Shown here piece by piece: positions 12,480 to 23,170 of a stretch of DNA of 64,000 nt. Positions within the stretch are counted from its first letter, which is position 1. Each line of letters begins with the position of its first letter. A model generated the notes under the pieces. That model saw only the letters and a program-made list of their open reading frames with translations. It had not been told where the DNA came from and made no database searches. The position numbers and the translations under genes are program-made. This DNA is from Imbricaverruca yamaguchii (lineage: Eukaryota > Arthropoda > Thecostraca > Neoverrucidae): positions 1,054,001 to 1,118,000 of the forward strand of contig JAOTOL010001645.1 of NCBI GenBank assembly GCA_034440575.1, given 5' to 3'.

Positions 12480-13394
12480 GGAAGGAAAGGAGGGACGGCT
12501 ACATCTGGGTTGCCGACATGCACCGGCAGCTTTTGCCCGTGATAACGACTAAGATGGACGTGGAGAATATGCCAAAACGACTGTGAGTTCCATGCAAGAT
12601 AGAACTGGGGTGCTCTATGCCGTCCAGTTAGTTGTGCTCCGCACCTTTGCGAGCTGTTTGCATTGGATATACCAGTGTTCATTGATTGATGTCTGACGTG
12701 TGTCCCTTGGGGAAAAAATAGGCATTCATGGTCCCATGGTGATCACGGGGAATTTCGATAACCACGGCGAATTTTAATCATTTTTATCACCAACCTATCT
12801 GATTTCCATCTGAACGTGATGTGGAAAGACTATCTGAATATTTCAGCATGCAACAAATAGGTAGGTATTTGGTATGTGATGCACATGCGTATAAAGCGCC
12901 TTCCTCAATCATGCTGCTATGTAGTTCAAACAGCGAATAAATATGAAGCTTTGCCTATATTTCTATGCCCAGTGAGTGATGCTAAAGTCTTCAAATGGGT
13001 AAGTGCAGAAACCGCGCCTGTATCATGATTTGTACTTGTTTGAACCTTAAGAGTTCCTTGTATGCCCCGAAATGGACATTTGCTGGTGTATTAGAAAACA
13101 TAAGATAGGCGATATTTTCCTAACTATCGATTTTTCGAGGATATTGCGTTGTTTCAATTAACTCAGCTCGTCGAGACAATCAAAAAGAGACACTATTTGA
13201 CCCACTTATCTGGAATGGTTCCCACAGCCAATATGGTGCCGAATGCCAAAAACAGTCTTTTTCAAACGCTTTTAAAAATGACGATGGCCCAGCGATCTGA
13301 TTTTTATGCAAAACTGTTAGGCAGATATCAAGGCAAAATAGAAACAGTAGCCGTTTTTGATAACACCACTTTGCAAATTCTCGGCACAGGCTAA
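12480..13394. repeat. Right arm of long inverted repeat
   Basis: This is the partner of the left arm. The outer ends pair as CCTGTG (10975) and CACAGG (13385), and the flanks beyond do not match each other. Parallel open frames exist in the two arms (13149-13394 + and 11045-11305 -) with similar predicted peptides, but the second is interrupted in its partner arm, so I do not call a gene. Confidence 0.88.
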
Positions 13395-13444
13395 TGGGCA
13401 TGCACTAGATGCAAATTATTTCTGGAGCTGCTTTGGCCATGAAG

Positions 13445-13479
13445 GATCGTCGAAGCGCCCGTAAGCCCAAATAACTAAC
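13445..13479 (+). mobile_element. Tail-only SINE insertion, 35 bp
   Basis: The insertion contains GTCGAAGCGCCCGTAAGCCC then AAATAACTAAC, the SINE tail. It is bracketed by TTGGCCATGAAG (13433-13444) and TTGGCAATGAAG (13480-13491), a 12-bp target-site duplication with one mismatch. It appears to be an extremely 5'-truncated retroposition product. Confidence 0.75.
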
Positions 13480-13770
13480 TTGGCAATGAAGTATATTTGG
13501 GCCACTAACCAACTTCATAAAGTGACCCACATAAGATCATGACAGTATGTTCAGCAGTCCTTTATTTTGTAGTCAATCTAGATATCTATTAATTCTGCCC
13601 TAAATATCTGGATATTAATGCTGAACAGCTATTTTAATAATTCATTTGAGTACATCTGAAATATGAGGACCGTTGCCTTTCAATGGCGTTCTGAGTGGTA
13701 AGTGACATTGTCATGCATGGTCAACTTTTGGGAAAGCTCAAATAGTGTTAATTACAACATTTTGTTTCAT

Positions 13771-14120
13771 ATGGAGGCAGCGCCACCACCGGAAGAGTGG
13801 CCGATGGTCAGAAGAACACCGCTACCCGAGCCACCCGAGCTCATCACCGTGGACAGCCAGGATGATGAGAATGACGGCCAACACGTCGACAGCTACGAAC
13901 AGCAAGCCGAAGAGCAAGTTGTGCACGGCCATACGGGTGAAGTTTTGGATCGAGTTGCGGACGGCGAGAGCGTGAAAACCTCAGCACAAGCTGTAGCTAA
14001 TGAGGAGATGGAGACCTTCGATCGGGACGTGGACAGCGCAGAGGAGGGCAGCCCCAGCCCTGGTGTGCAGTCGGATCAGCCGACGGAAGAGGTGGTGTCC
14101 CGGCCCGGACCCAGCAATCG
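13771..14120 (+). CDS. Zinc-finger gene exon 1 (acidic N-terminus)
   Basis: ATG at 13771 begins MEAAPPPEEW. An in-frame open stretch extends upstream to 13702, so an earlier start or 5' exon is possible, but 13771 is the first ATG followed by low-complexity acidic sequence typical of such N-termini. The exon ends at AATCG|GTAAGT, leaving two bases of a codon. Confidence 0.75.
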
Positions 14121-15404
14121 GTAAGTGGTGATGTGATCATATGGCAGCACTGGTGTTCGTGTGCCATGTATGAAGTCGCATTCTGATCAACACTCGTTCG
14201 TCAGTGAATATTTCTTGTCGCCAATGAGCAATTGGCAACCCCGAGCGGGACTATTTTTATAGGCACCCGTTCATATACAGTGCCGATCAGTGCAGATCGA
14301 ATGCAGCCAGGTCACAACGGTCTCTTTGTCTGCAGAAGCTGCCCCGGTGTGTCTGCGACGACCGCAACTATCCGGAGGAAGTGTGGCAATCAATCCTTGG
14401 TCTGTCACCTGTGCCACAAGGTTTACAAAAACCGTCGGACACTGGCTGTACACTTAAAACGACACCTGCCGAAACGATCGTACCACTGCGATATAAGTAG
14501 TAAGTCGTTTTATAAGGGGTCTGAATTGGTTGGTCATCTTACCGTCCACACTAGCAAGAAGAAGTATCGCTGTGACGTGTGCGGTAAGTCGTATGCGCAT
14601 AAGAGCTACGCAAAAGCACATGCTCGTACCCACGCTTCCGGTGACGAGAGGACGCCGTACACGTGCGACCTATGCGGGAAGTCATTCACTACGGCGGATA
14701 GCCTGAAAATTCACTCTCGGCTCCACACCGGCCATAGGCCATACCTTTGCGGCGTGTGCGGGAAGGGCTTTAACCAGATGGGCTGCATGAGGAGCCACGC
14801 GTTGACGCATTGTGCTGAACGACCATACGTTTGTGAAATCTGCGGTAAGGGATTTTGTCGAGAGCGTGATAGAAAGAATCACGTCGCCGCTCATAGTGGC
14901 GATCTGCCGTACGAATGCGGCATCTGCGACAAATCGTTCAATGCGAAGAGCCGCCTTAAGCGTCACCTTTTAGTTCATACTGGCTCGAAACCGTTTACTT
15001 GCGACTTGTGTGAAAAGGCGTTCGGAGAACGGGGAAATCTGAATTATCACAAGCGTGCGGCGCATGGTTGGTCCGGTGGCGGTTCGTCGCAGCTGTCGCC
15101 GGCTGCCGGCGGCCGCGTGCCACCACGTGCTGCCGAGCGGGTGTTCCGCTGTGATGTGTGCGGCAAGTGCTACGGTCAACGTAACAGGCTGAACCGGCAT
15201 GCCAGGATCCATGACGACAATTACGTGAGCGGCAACAGATGTGACCTGTGTGGAAAAACGTTTAGGTGTTTGAGCGACCTGGTTAAGCACGCACGCATCC
15301 ACACTGGCGAGAAGCCGTTTTCATGCGACAAATGTGGTCACTCATGCAAAACAACAAGCAACCTAAATAAGCACAAACTCACTAAGAAATGCGCCCGTCA
15401 ATAA
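13771..15404 (+). CDS. C2H2 zinc-finger protein, two exons
   Basis: The gene model joins 13771-14120 and 14336-15404 (473 codons including the stop). The N-terminal 117 residues are acidic and proline/glutamate-rich with no domain I recognise. The rest is a tandem array of about eleven C2H2 fingers with typical TGEKP-like linkers. It is likely a nuclear DNA-binding transcription regulator; its target is unknown. The second finger reads CDISS, so its second zinc Cys is lost, and the last finger ends in Cys instead of His (C2HC). The intron (GTAAGT donor at 14121, CTTTGTCTGCAG acceptor at 14324-14335) joins phase 2 to phase 2. No upstream exon is seen. Confidence 0.85.
14336..15404 (+). CDS. 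Zinc-finger gene exon 2 (finger array)
   Basis: This exon carries all fingers, starting after CTGCAG at 14335. The frame stays open upstream to 14232, so intron retention would not add a stop in that stretch. Finger cores include CHLCHKVY, CDVCGKSY, CDLCGKSF, CGVCGKGF, CEICGKGF, CGICDKSF, CDLCEKAF, CDVCGKCY, CDLCGKTF and CDKCGHSC. A glycine/serine-rich linker lies between the eighth and ninth fingers (about 15065-15140). The stop is TAA at 15402-15404. Confidence 0.9.
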
Positions 15405-15405
15405 A
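15400..15405 (+). promoter_or_regulatory. Possible poly(A) signal overlapping the stop codon
   Basis: AATAAA spans 15400-15405 and contains the TAA stop at 15402-15404. If used, the 3' UTR would be only some 10-30 nt. No other AATAAA lies close downstream. Confidence 0.4.
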
Positions 15406-16993
15406 TCCATGCAAGCGCTTGCACCCCTGCCCTCAGGTGCGGCGTAATCTTGGAAAGAGTGGATAGCAGCTGTTAATTGTAGCCGGCTCTCGGCCACAAT
15501 TCTTGCCAAAGCGTGATAGGGATTGGAAATGTATTCCTCCAGCAGCACAACCTTGAAATGTCTTTTTTGGCCACTTCCGCAGTGCATGCAGTATGCGGTG
15601 CTATTGGATTTGCGAAGCAGCGATTGTGGTACGATGAAAAGTATGGACGCCATATATGCTATGCAGTCGATGCGCTCCTAGGCCACAACAAATAGCTAGC
15701 GTTTGAAGAGTACCGTACTGTCGAAGCTGATTTGAATGGTATATTATGATTTGTATTATTAACATATATAGTTTGTTATTATATAATTATCTGTTGATAA
15801 ATTAATCGTAATGTATAAGGCCTTGCTGTGCCCTCGTCCTCATCATCTTGGTTTCGATATAACGTCCCCTCACCCCACCCGAAGTATTCTTTGAGTGGTT
15901 CATCTAGACCCGGGCCCTGTTCACGGGGCTTGCGGCTGTCGCTGTCAAAGGGGTGGAGCTTATCCGCGGCCAATCAGCGGTGAGCGCGATCACGTCACAT
16001 TGTCTGCGGCTGTCTGCGGTCGCTACGGTTCCTGCGGTCGCTGTACCACCGACCGCAGCGGCCGCAAGATTGGGAAGTTATCTTTGGCGCAATGGTGCAT
16101 AATTATGCGCTTTGAAAGATGAGCTAGGTTGCTCACTTTTGTCTATGATTGTGTGCAAGGACTAAGCAGTTGAATTTTCTGGCGTCAGGCAAACATTTTA
16201 GGTGGTACTTTTCCATCACATTGTGGTTTCGGGTGATGTTTTTCCATGCATCTCTATGGGGAAAAATATATTCACTATAAAGGACATAGTAATGCATGTA
16301 GGCGTGGAGCCAGCGCGTTTGATCGAGGTCGGCCAACGGGTGATATATATTTTTAATCTGGTATATAGCCAACACTAGTTTGTGATTTATTAGCCCGGGC
16401 TAGTATTCAATCCAGTCGGTTAGTATAATACCAAGTAGCATGGTTAGTGATGAGCAGTTTTAGTTCAAGCAGTTAAAACATCATGAGTGAATATAACGTT
16501 CCTGCATGTGAATGCATTTGGATCCAGGCGTTTCTTGTTCCTACCTTTTCGGACATTCGTTTTCAGAGATTGTTCGGACTCCGAAAATGATCAAAAGCGA
16601 GATAATTTCCATTTCCCCGCCCCCATTTTTGGTAACAAGGGGAATGAGGAAATTGCATTTTTGTCTCGTGGCCTCCAGTGACTATAATTCTGCAGGCAGG
16701 GCTATATTCCACTGGCTCTCATGTTCATTACTGCTGAGTGTTGTTTGTTGCTTTCTAACCCACGTCCTCATGATTGTCGCAGACCGCATCGGAAAGTGGC
16801 TTCCATCCCTTCTAGCCTAATCTCGGTAGCTGCTTGTTTCTGGGGCGTCTGATCTCCCTTACCCTCTTGATTATTTGTGTACTTGTCATGCATACCATCT
16901 CTTCCATCACCATACACCACACAATATCTGCTCACTAACCCACTTGCTGCAACTCTCTCCTGGTCAGCATCTAAATGCGTCCGCTGCCTCGTA
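15406..16993. other. Intergenic, no gene
   Basis: I see no recognisable gene. The part 15900-16070 is GC-rich with a CCAAT box (15970) and several GCGGTCGC repeats that pair as inverted repeats with ACCGACCGCAGCGG (16046-16060). It could be a small promoter or a mobile-element end. Confidence 0.35.
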
Positions 16994-17495
16994 GTGGATG
17001 GACCTTGTATGCTATTTTTAACTTTAAATATGTATACTAATGCCACCAGCTGTATACTAGAGTGAAATTATTATGTCAAAGGAGAAGGCACCGTACATGT
17101 GTAATAGCTCAGTAAGCTTGTATGCCGAATATTTTACAGCTTTTTCGTCAATGAAGTTTTAGGAAACGGCTCGGATAGAGCGATAGGGCGCGACTTTCTT
17201 ATTACCTCGCTGGAGTATTATTTTCAGTAATATATGCACCGCGCCGAAGAGGCTGAATTATGCGGGGACGAGTAGCCTAGGGGTAAGTTGCTCGTCTAAC
17301 AACCGAGAGGTTGTGGGTTCGAGTCTCACCTGCCGCTACTCTTCGCCCGCGACCAATCGGCGTGAGAGATTGGCGGCGCTACATGGCTCGACGGTCGATG
17401 TGTCGTAAAACCAATAACCAACCAACCAAGGCTGAATTATGCCATACCGTCTCCTACATACCGTTCGTTACTACGACGTTACTATTTTACTTTGA
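16994..17495. repeat. Duplicated segment, copy 1 (interrupted by a SINE)
   Basis: This segment matches 18238-18600 in the same orientation over about 300 bp once the SINE at 17264-17428 is removed. Shared landmarks are GGCACCGTACATGTGTAATA (17087 and 18353), GACGGCTCGGATAG-like sequence, TTTTCAGTAATATATG, and GGCTGAATTATGCCATACCG (17430 and 18530). Confidence 0.85.
17264..17428 (+). mobile_element. tRNA-derived SINE (family A)
   Basis: The 165-bp insertion has a tRNA-like head with an A-box region (AGTAGCCTAGGGGTAAG) and a B box (GGTTCGAGTCTC). A body follows (TCGGCGTGAGAGATTGGCGG, CTACATGGCTCGACGGTCG) and it ends in CGTAAAACCAATAACCAACC-type tail repeats. Perfect 14-bp target-site duplications, AGGCTGAATTATGC, flank it at 17250-17263 and 17429-17442. 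The paralogous copy near 18530 is the empty site. Confidence 0.93.
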
Positions 17496-17540
17496 ACAGC
17501 CTATCAGCACTGGAAAGTTTCAACTCCCGGTTCTGCGGGA

Positions 17541-18105
17541 CATCTTATACCTACTCACCTTACTGAAACGAGGGAGATTCGTTTCCTTCTGCTGGATTCC
17601 GAGCCACGTTGGCATTAGGAGAAATGAACTCGCCGACGCAGCGGCGAAACGAGCGGCACAGAAACCATGCACTCGCACCCTCCCTCTCCCTTCACGGGAT
17701 TTTTACCCATTGATCTCCACATCCAGATCTCAGAGTGCATGCATGAGAAATGGCAAAGCAGCTGGGATGCCCTGAGCACTAACAAACTCCAAGAAATCAA
17801 ACCACGAATAGGGTACTGGCCCTCGTCTTTCAGGAAAGTACGAGCCGAGGAGGTGGCGTTGGCGCGACTCCGAATCGGACACACCTACACCACACACTGC
17901 CACCTCCTCATAAATGAAGACAAGCCAGTATTCCCACGATGCAATTCTCCACTAACGGTACATCACATTCTCACATGTCAGCACTACGCACGGGAGAGAG
18001 CCCAGTGCCTTGGAACCAACAGGACATTCCCCAGTCTCCTTCGAGACGACTCAGACTGCTTAGGAAAAGTGTCTACTTTCGGACAATGGGACTTTTAATA
18101 ATATA
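17541..18105 (+). pseudogene. LINE relic: RNase H and C-terminal region
   Basis: The first frame (to about 17700) encodes an RNase H-like C-terminus with CWIPSHVGIRRNELADAAAK, typical of non-LTR retrotransposons with an RNase H domain. The homology continues in the next frame (about 17690-18098) with WQSSWD, a RLRIGHT motif and a zinc-knuckle-like C..C....HIL.C. The shift lies near the T run at about 17700. The element has no reverse transcriptase here and is dead. It sits between the two copies of the duplicated segment. Confidence 0.85.
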
Positions 18106-18180
18106 TTCAGGTCATTAAAAACCAGTCACCAAATCACAACACTGAGACTTGGCGCTGCCTAAGTAGTTCTCTGTTCTGTT

Positions 18181-18236
18181 ACGGGCGCTAAATGATCTAC
18201 GATGGTCGATGCGTCCCAAAACCCCAATCACACACA
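18181..18236 (+). mobile_element. SINE 3' fragment
   Basis: GTTACGGGCGCTAAATG followed by GGTCGATGCGTCCCAAAACC matches the body-plus-tail end of the SINE family. No tRNA head is present. Confidence 0.6.
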
Positions 18237-18237
18237 T

Positions 18238-18600
18238 AGTGGATAGATATAACATTTGTATGATCGTTCGAACTTGTTTTTAGCTTTAAATATGGATACT
18301 GACTACTAATGTCACCAGTTGAATACTAGAGTGAAATTCTTACATCCGAGAAGGCACCGTACATGTGTAATAGCTCAGCAAACTTGTCTACCGAATATTT
18401 TATAGCTTTTTCGTCAGTGAAGTTTGAGGCGACGGCTCGGATAGGGCGATGGGACGTGCGATAGAGCGCGACTTTTTGGTTATCTCGCCCAAGTATCATT
18501 TTCAGTAATATATGTACCACGCCGAAGGCTGAATTATGCCATACCGTCTTTTGCATACCGATCGTTACTACGACATTACTACCCTACAAACGTCGCTGGC
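18238..18600. repeat. Duplicated segment, copy 2 (empty SINE site)
   Basis: This is a direct duplicate of 16994-17495 without the SINE. At the insertion point it reads CGCCGAAGGCTGAATTATGC, showing the pre-insertion sequence. Confidence 0.85.
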
Positions 18601-18636
18601 ATGTACGATATGTCGACGTGTAAATAAATCATCTTG

Positions 18637-18694
18637 TTATGGGCGCTACATGACCAATGAAGTCGATGCGCTCTAAACCCCAAATAACTGACTA
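18637..18694 (+). mobile_element. SINE 3' fragment
   Basis: TTATGGGCGCTACATGACC, then GTCGATGCGCTCTAAACCCC and AAATAACTGACTAAC, give the longest clear example of the tail plus the end of the body without the tRNA head. Confidence 0.65.
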
Positions 18695-18699
18695 ACTTG

Positions 18700-19340
18700 C
18701 AGCGTTTTCGTCATTTTTTACCATGATACGACGGATGCGATTTATGGCATTTTTATGACACCTCTCGAATGAGGAAAGAAGTATTGGCCGTTTATACCGG
18801 CCCCTAAGGGCAGGTTTAACCCACTGGCATGGCCTGAAACTAGTTTTACTCGGTTTTCTGTCAACGAACCTTGGTGTGTTTGTGCGGTGCAGTATGCGTT
18901 CCTTGTGCCAATGTGGTGATACCTACGCAAATTTAGTCGCCTTACGAATCAGGGATTATTCATTGGGCTAATGTTAAAGATGCTCTTTCTGGTCGAAATG
19001 CTGATGGCTGCAGAGGTGTGACACTGCTATTAAGATGCTAAAGCCCGAGTACTGGAATATTCACCAGTGAGTGCATATTTTCGCCGGGTAATACAAAACA
19101 ATGTGGATGTGTGTTTTCCTGCACTGTGTGAAGGTTTGATGTCGCTTGTCCTCGGTTGACATCTTCGCATACTGCTGGGATACTCGAAGCGTTTGGAACA
19201 CACAGACACACGGACAGCTGGCAAGAGCTGACGACTGGGGCGCGAGTCAAAACGTCTTAGTCAGCTATCTCCCCGGAATAGAGTGTGATGTCGGTCACAG
19301 TTTCCTGCGACGTTGACATGGCCGACTGATCAGTGCCGAG
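18700..19340. other. Intergenic, nothing recognised
   Basis: No gene or clear repeat is visible here. Confidence 0.35.
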
Positions 19341-19354
19341 TGTACCACCAGTCA

Positions 19355-19907
19355 CGGCCTCCTACAACTGTTACACATGACCACTGCACCGAGTGTACCA
19401 TCAATCACGGCGGCCTACAACTGTTACACATGACCACTGCACCGAGTGTACCATCAATCACGGCGGCCTACAACTGTTACACATGACCACTGCACCGAGT
19501 GTGACCATCAGTCACGGCGGCCTATAACTGTTACTCATGACCAGCTGATACGCACCGAGTGTGACATCAGTCGCAACTGCCTATAACTGCTACTCATGGC
19601 CAGACGATCTGCACAGAGTGTTACGTTAATCACAACGGCTACACATGACCAGTTGTTCTGAGCCCAGTGTCGCAGCAGTCTATAGCAGTCAGCAGTCACA
19701 ACGACTAGCAGTCGCAACGGCCCACGACTGCTACACATGACCAGCTGATATGCACCGAGTGTGACATCAGTCACAACGGCTACACATGACCAGCTGCTAA
19801 GCACCGAGTGTGACATCAGTCGCAACAACTGTTCACAGACCAGCAGTCAGTCAGTGCAACGACTAGCAGTCGCAACGGCCCACGACTGCTACACATGACC
19901 AGCTGTT
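19355..19907. repeat. 53-bp minisatellite with degenerate right half
   Basis: The phrase CTGTTACACATGACC recurs at 19368, 19421 and 19474 (53-bp period), with GCACCGAGTGTACCATCA in each unit. To the right the array decays into variants with GACCAGCTG and ACATCAGTCGCAAC. A tail-only SINE insertion sits at its right end. Confidence 0.85.
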
Positions 19908-19920
19908 CTGTACAGCGTGT

Positions 19921-19959
19921 TGGTTATTCGGACTTTAGGGCGCATCGACTACATTGGTA
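19921..19959 (-). mobile_element. Tail-only SINE insertion, 39 bp
   Basis: The insert contains TGGTTATTCGGACTTTAGGG then CGCATCGACT, the SINE tail on the minus strand. It is flanked by CTGTACAGCGTGT (19908-19920) and CTGTACAGAGTGT (19960-19972), a 13-bp duplication with one mismatch. Confidence 0.75.
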
Positions 19960-19984
19960 CTGTACAGAGTGTGACTGCAGTCAT

Positions 19985-22190
19985 ACATAGGGGCCCCAAG
20001 CTGTGCACGTGGCCCTGGCCTGTTAGAGGGGCTCAAGCGAGCTCCTGCAAGGGGCCTCCAGATCTGGCAGGAGTCCCTGGGCTGCTACGGGACCCACATC
20101 CGACAGATGGCCCCTGGCCACCGAAGAGGATCTTGGGCGGTGGGAGAGGTTCCTAGTCCGGCGGAGGAAGTTCAAGTCGCGCGAGAGATCCCTAACCTAT
20201 CGGAGAGGCTCAAGCTGTCTGAAGAAGGTCCTCTGGCTGAACGGAGAAGGCCCTCAGTGGCCCTTCCCTTCTGTTTTTTTGTGTTTGTTTGTGTAGACTG
20301 CATCGTCTATACTGGTTACAATAGCACCAAATAATGACAATAGTTTTCATGGCATACTGCTATGTCTAGCTGGCGTTACATTCCCCCATACGTGCACATT
20401 GGTTCAGACAAATGACTACAAAACACAAAAATGAGAAATGTTACCAAGTAGCACGGCATATCAGTTCTCCACCCAGTGTAATCGAAGCCTACTAGTCCAC
20501 TCCCAAGATCAGCCAGTGCGACGTGGCAGCCCGCACACTCGACACCATCCCCACCTGTTAGTGTATATTGCTGTCGACATAGACGTACTACTCGCGCTAC
20601 GATTGCATGGTCACACAATAGCTGGAAGCCCATAAACACAGCACAACAATGGCGTAGTCGGCAGTCGATGTCCGCCGTTCCTCAGCGTGCTCCAGTCGGG
20701 GCGGACGCGACGCACGAGCTTTAGACAGAACGTGACGTCACGTGGCGATGGTCCGCGAAGTTGTGCTAAACCGGACATCTGGCCTAAACTGTGCCACATG
20801 GGGAAAACGGAAGCAGTAATGTCGCATGCGTGGTCCGGATAGAACAGTATCACGGATGAGATCCTGCCAGCGGGGCGGCGCACTCGAGCTTCCTCCGAGC
20901 CTGAGCGATGTGTCGTAAAACCAATAACCAACCAGCCTGAGCGATATCAAACTATCCGCTGGGGTGGGGGATACGGTTCGCTCGAGCTTGGAGGCAGACG
21001 ATCGGCTGTCGGTACCAAAAAATACCAAAAAATAAGTACGCATAAACGAGAATAAAGATTGGCTGGAAACCTAGATTGAGTAGGCGCGGCGTGAGTAGAG
21101 GAGGCTCCTGTGTGTGGGTATAAATAGAAGAAACACAGACTCCTTTACAGTGCATTCAAGTGCTAGGTGATATGGCGTCGCCAGCCTCTCACGTAGGTTG
21201 TTCGTCGGCGGACTCGGCAGTCGCGCCGGATGTGGGGTTCGTGCCCGCGATTTTACGATCAAAAGTTCACCGCTTTTCTCGCCAACCTAGGTCGGCGCGC
21301 CCTTAAATTACGATGACTAACAATCCTGCCGACCTATCGGGGCCAATGTGAGAACTATAGGGCGGAGGTCGAGACGTCGGTACCTGAGTAACACGGCGAC
21401 GAACTTGCACGAACCGCGACGTGTTCCTGTTCTACGTGTAGTACGGCACTGATGGTGGGACATCACTCGGCGTGTAACCACGACAGGGCCTGAACGCGCC
21501 GCGTGCACGCTGCGCCCTGAGTACGAATATAACAACGGACAGGCCACGTTATACGGGCTTCACGCCTTCACGCTGATAAGAACTGGGAGGTGTGTTTGCA
21601 CTTGACGCCACGTACACACACCGTCACCATCAATAAACTTAACGTCTGATACCGGTAAAAACACCTGAAGGTGGCCTCATCACCGCAGCAGGAATGGTGG
21701 GTTTCCGCAAGGTCCCGATCCGCAGCACAGATACCATGATTGTGTGCGAGCTTCTTACCATTGTGTCCGGTGTATCCCTACACATGTTACATTCAGGTAA
21801 AAGCAATCTAAACACTCGACTAAATAGTCCCGACGCACAACCCGGTGGTGTTCTGTCGGCAAATCATCCTCGGGGTCGCGTTCGACGTCCAGCCGGGCGC
21901 TCGGCCGCTAGATGTCCTCTACGGTCACTGGCGTCTTCGGGTCGCGAATGTCGTCCAAACTCTGCACCAGTCGCAGCTCGAGCTCGAAAGGCCCCGGCTT
22001 TCGATCCGGGCCGGCCAGTTCTGTGAAGAAGACGCCTTACGTCGTCATAGCAACATAGCCGCTTCAAAGCAAGCCGACATGAACATAGCCACTATAAAGT
22101 AAGATCATATTTAGCCTGCACTGCTTAGGTTGACATTAGCAGAGTTGTGTTCCGTCAAGGAGGTTAAAGTCCCGGTACTTTGGGGTTTTC
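19985..22190. other. Intergenic, no recognised gene
   Basis: Between 19985 and 20270 GC-rich sequence has loosely periodic motifs (GAGAGG..CCTA, GAAGG.CCT). Around 21845-22050 a GC-rich frame is open on both strands but matches no family I know. A 24-bp SINE-tail insertion lies at 20910-20933. I see no other features. Confidence 0.35.
20910..20933 (+). mobile_element. Minimal 24-bp tail-only SINE insertion
   Basis: The inserted sequence starts GTGTCGTAAAACC and ends ATAACCAACC, identical to the last bases of family A SINEs. Perfect 12-bp target-site duplications, AGCCTGAGCGAT, lie at 20898-20909 and 20934-20945. This is the shortest and cleanest case in the window. Confidence 0.88.
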
Positions 22191-22194
22191 ATCT

Positions 22195-23170
22195 CAACAC
22201 GCGCGCGTCTGGCGTTCCGCGCCAACTTCGCCGGTCTGGGCGGGGGCAGATGTCTGCCCCCTAAGATCTCTAGAATTATGCTAGCTAGCGACAAACGGAA
22301 AACGGCGTTGGATAGCTGGTGACAGGCTCTACCGAAAATGTTTGTCTTTTTTTTCTCGCTCAGGTCAATATTCAGGTCACTGGGTTTCATAGGTCAAATT
22401 CGACCAGATCGGGTGGGACTCTCAGATATTGACACATATCTCAGGACCTGTAACATATAGAAACAAACGGAAAACGCTATTCGATAGTCCCTGAAATGTG
22501 CTATCGACAATAGGCGGTGTGATGTAAGGTCAGGTCAACAGAAACTGACCTCAGGTCAAGGTCATGAAGTAGCCTAGGGAGGGCATGCAATGTATCGATC
22601 GACACGTCTTGGCGATACAAGCACAATGACGGTAATTTCAGCCTTCTAGCTCAATGCAGTGCGATATAATGCGTAGATATGTTCTAGTGATCTCAGGTGA
22701 CCTCAGTTGACCTTGGTGGGGTCACTGAGCAAAAATGTCGGCGGTAACGTTGAGCATAGCTTCCAACTGCATGCTACAGCCGTTGTGAGGTCATTCCGAG
22801 AGCTAATATGTAACCAGGAAGCATTTGTATATTTTACCATAGCCCTATAATGGGGGAAGCCATGGCCGCGACCTGACCTCAGGTCAATGCTACCGAAAAA
22901 AACCGAGATAAATCATATGGTCCCTGATGGGATCAAATCGCCCAATTATTGTGGAAGGTATGCCGCCTAGAACTCCGAGGGATGTTGGGTCACTTCGCTT
23001 GACCTGGTGACCTGACCTGAGATGACCCAGGGTTAAAAGTGTATGAGGATATGCGGAAAAGACTAATGAGTAGCCATGCGAGGTTTGGCCTTGCTAACTA
23101 GTATGGCGGAAAATTAGGGAAAACCGCAGGGGTCAGATATCTGCCCCCCTCCCGGATGTGCGCGTGTTAA
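22195..23170. mobile_element. Candidate TIR element rich in AGGTCA half-sites
   Basis: The left end reads CAACACGCGCGC, then GGGGGCAGATGTCTGCCCCC at 22243-22262. The right end, on the minus strand, reads TAACACGCGCAC then GGGGGGCAGATATCTGACCC. This is consistent with terminal inverted repeats of about 40-60 bp with indels. The interior has no transposase frame but holds at least 15 AGGTCA/TGACCT hexamers. It could be a non-autonomous DNA transposon. No clear target-site duplication is visible. Confidence 0.5.

Noticed and set aside
16994..18600. LTR retrotransposon with direct repeats around an RNase H region
   Set aside because: The RNase H segment is of non-LTR type, no gag, protease, integrase or primer-binding site is seen, and the direct repeats lack TG...CA ends.
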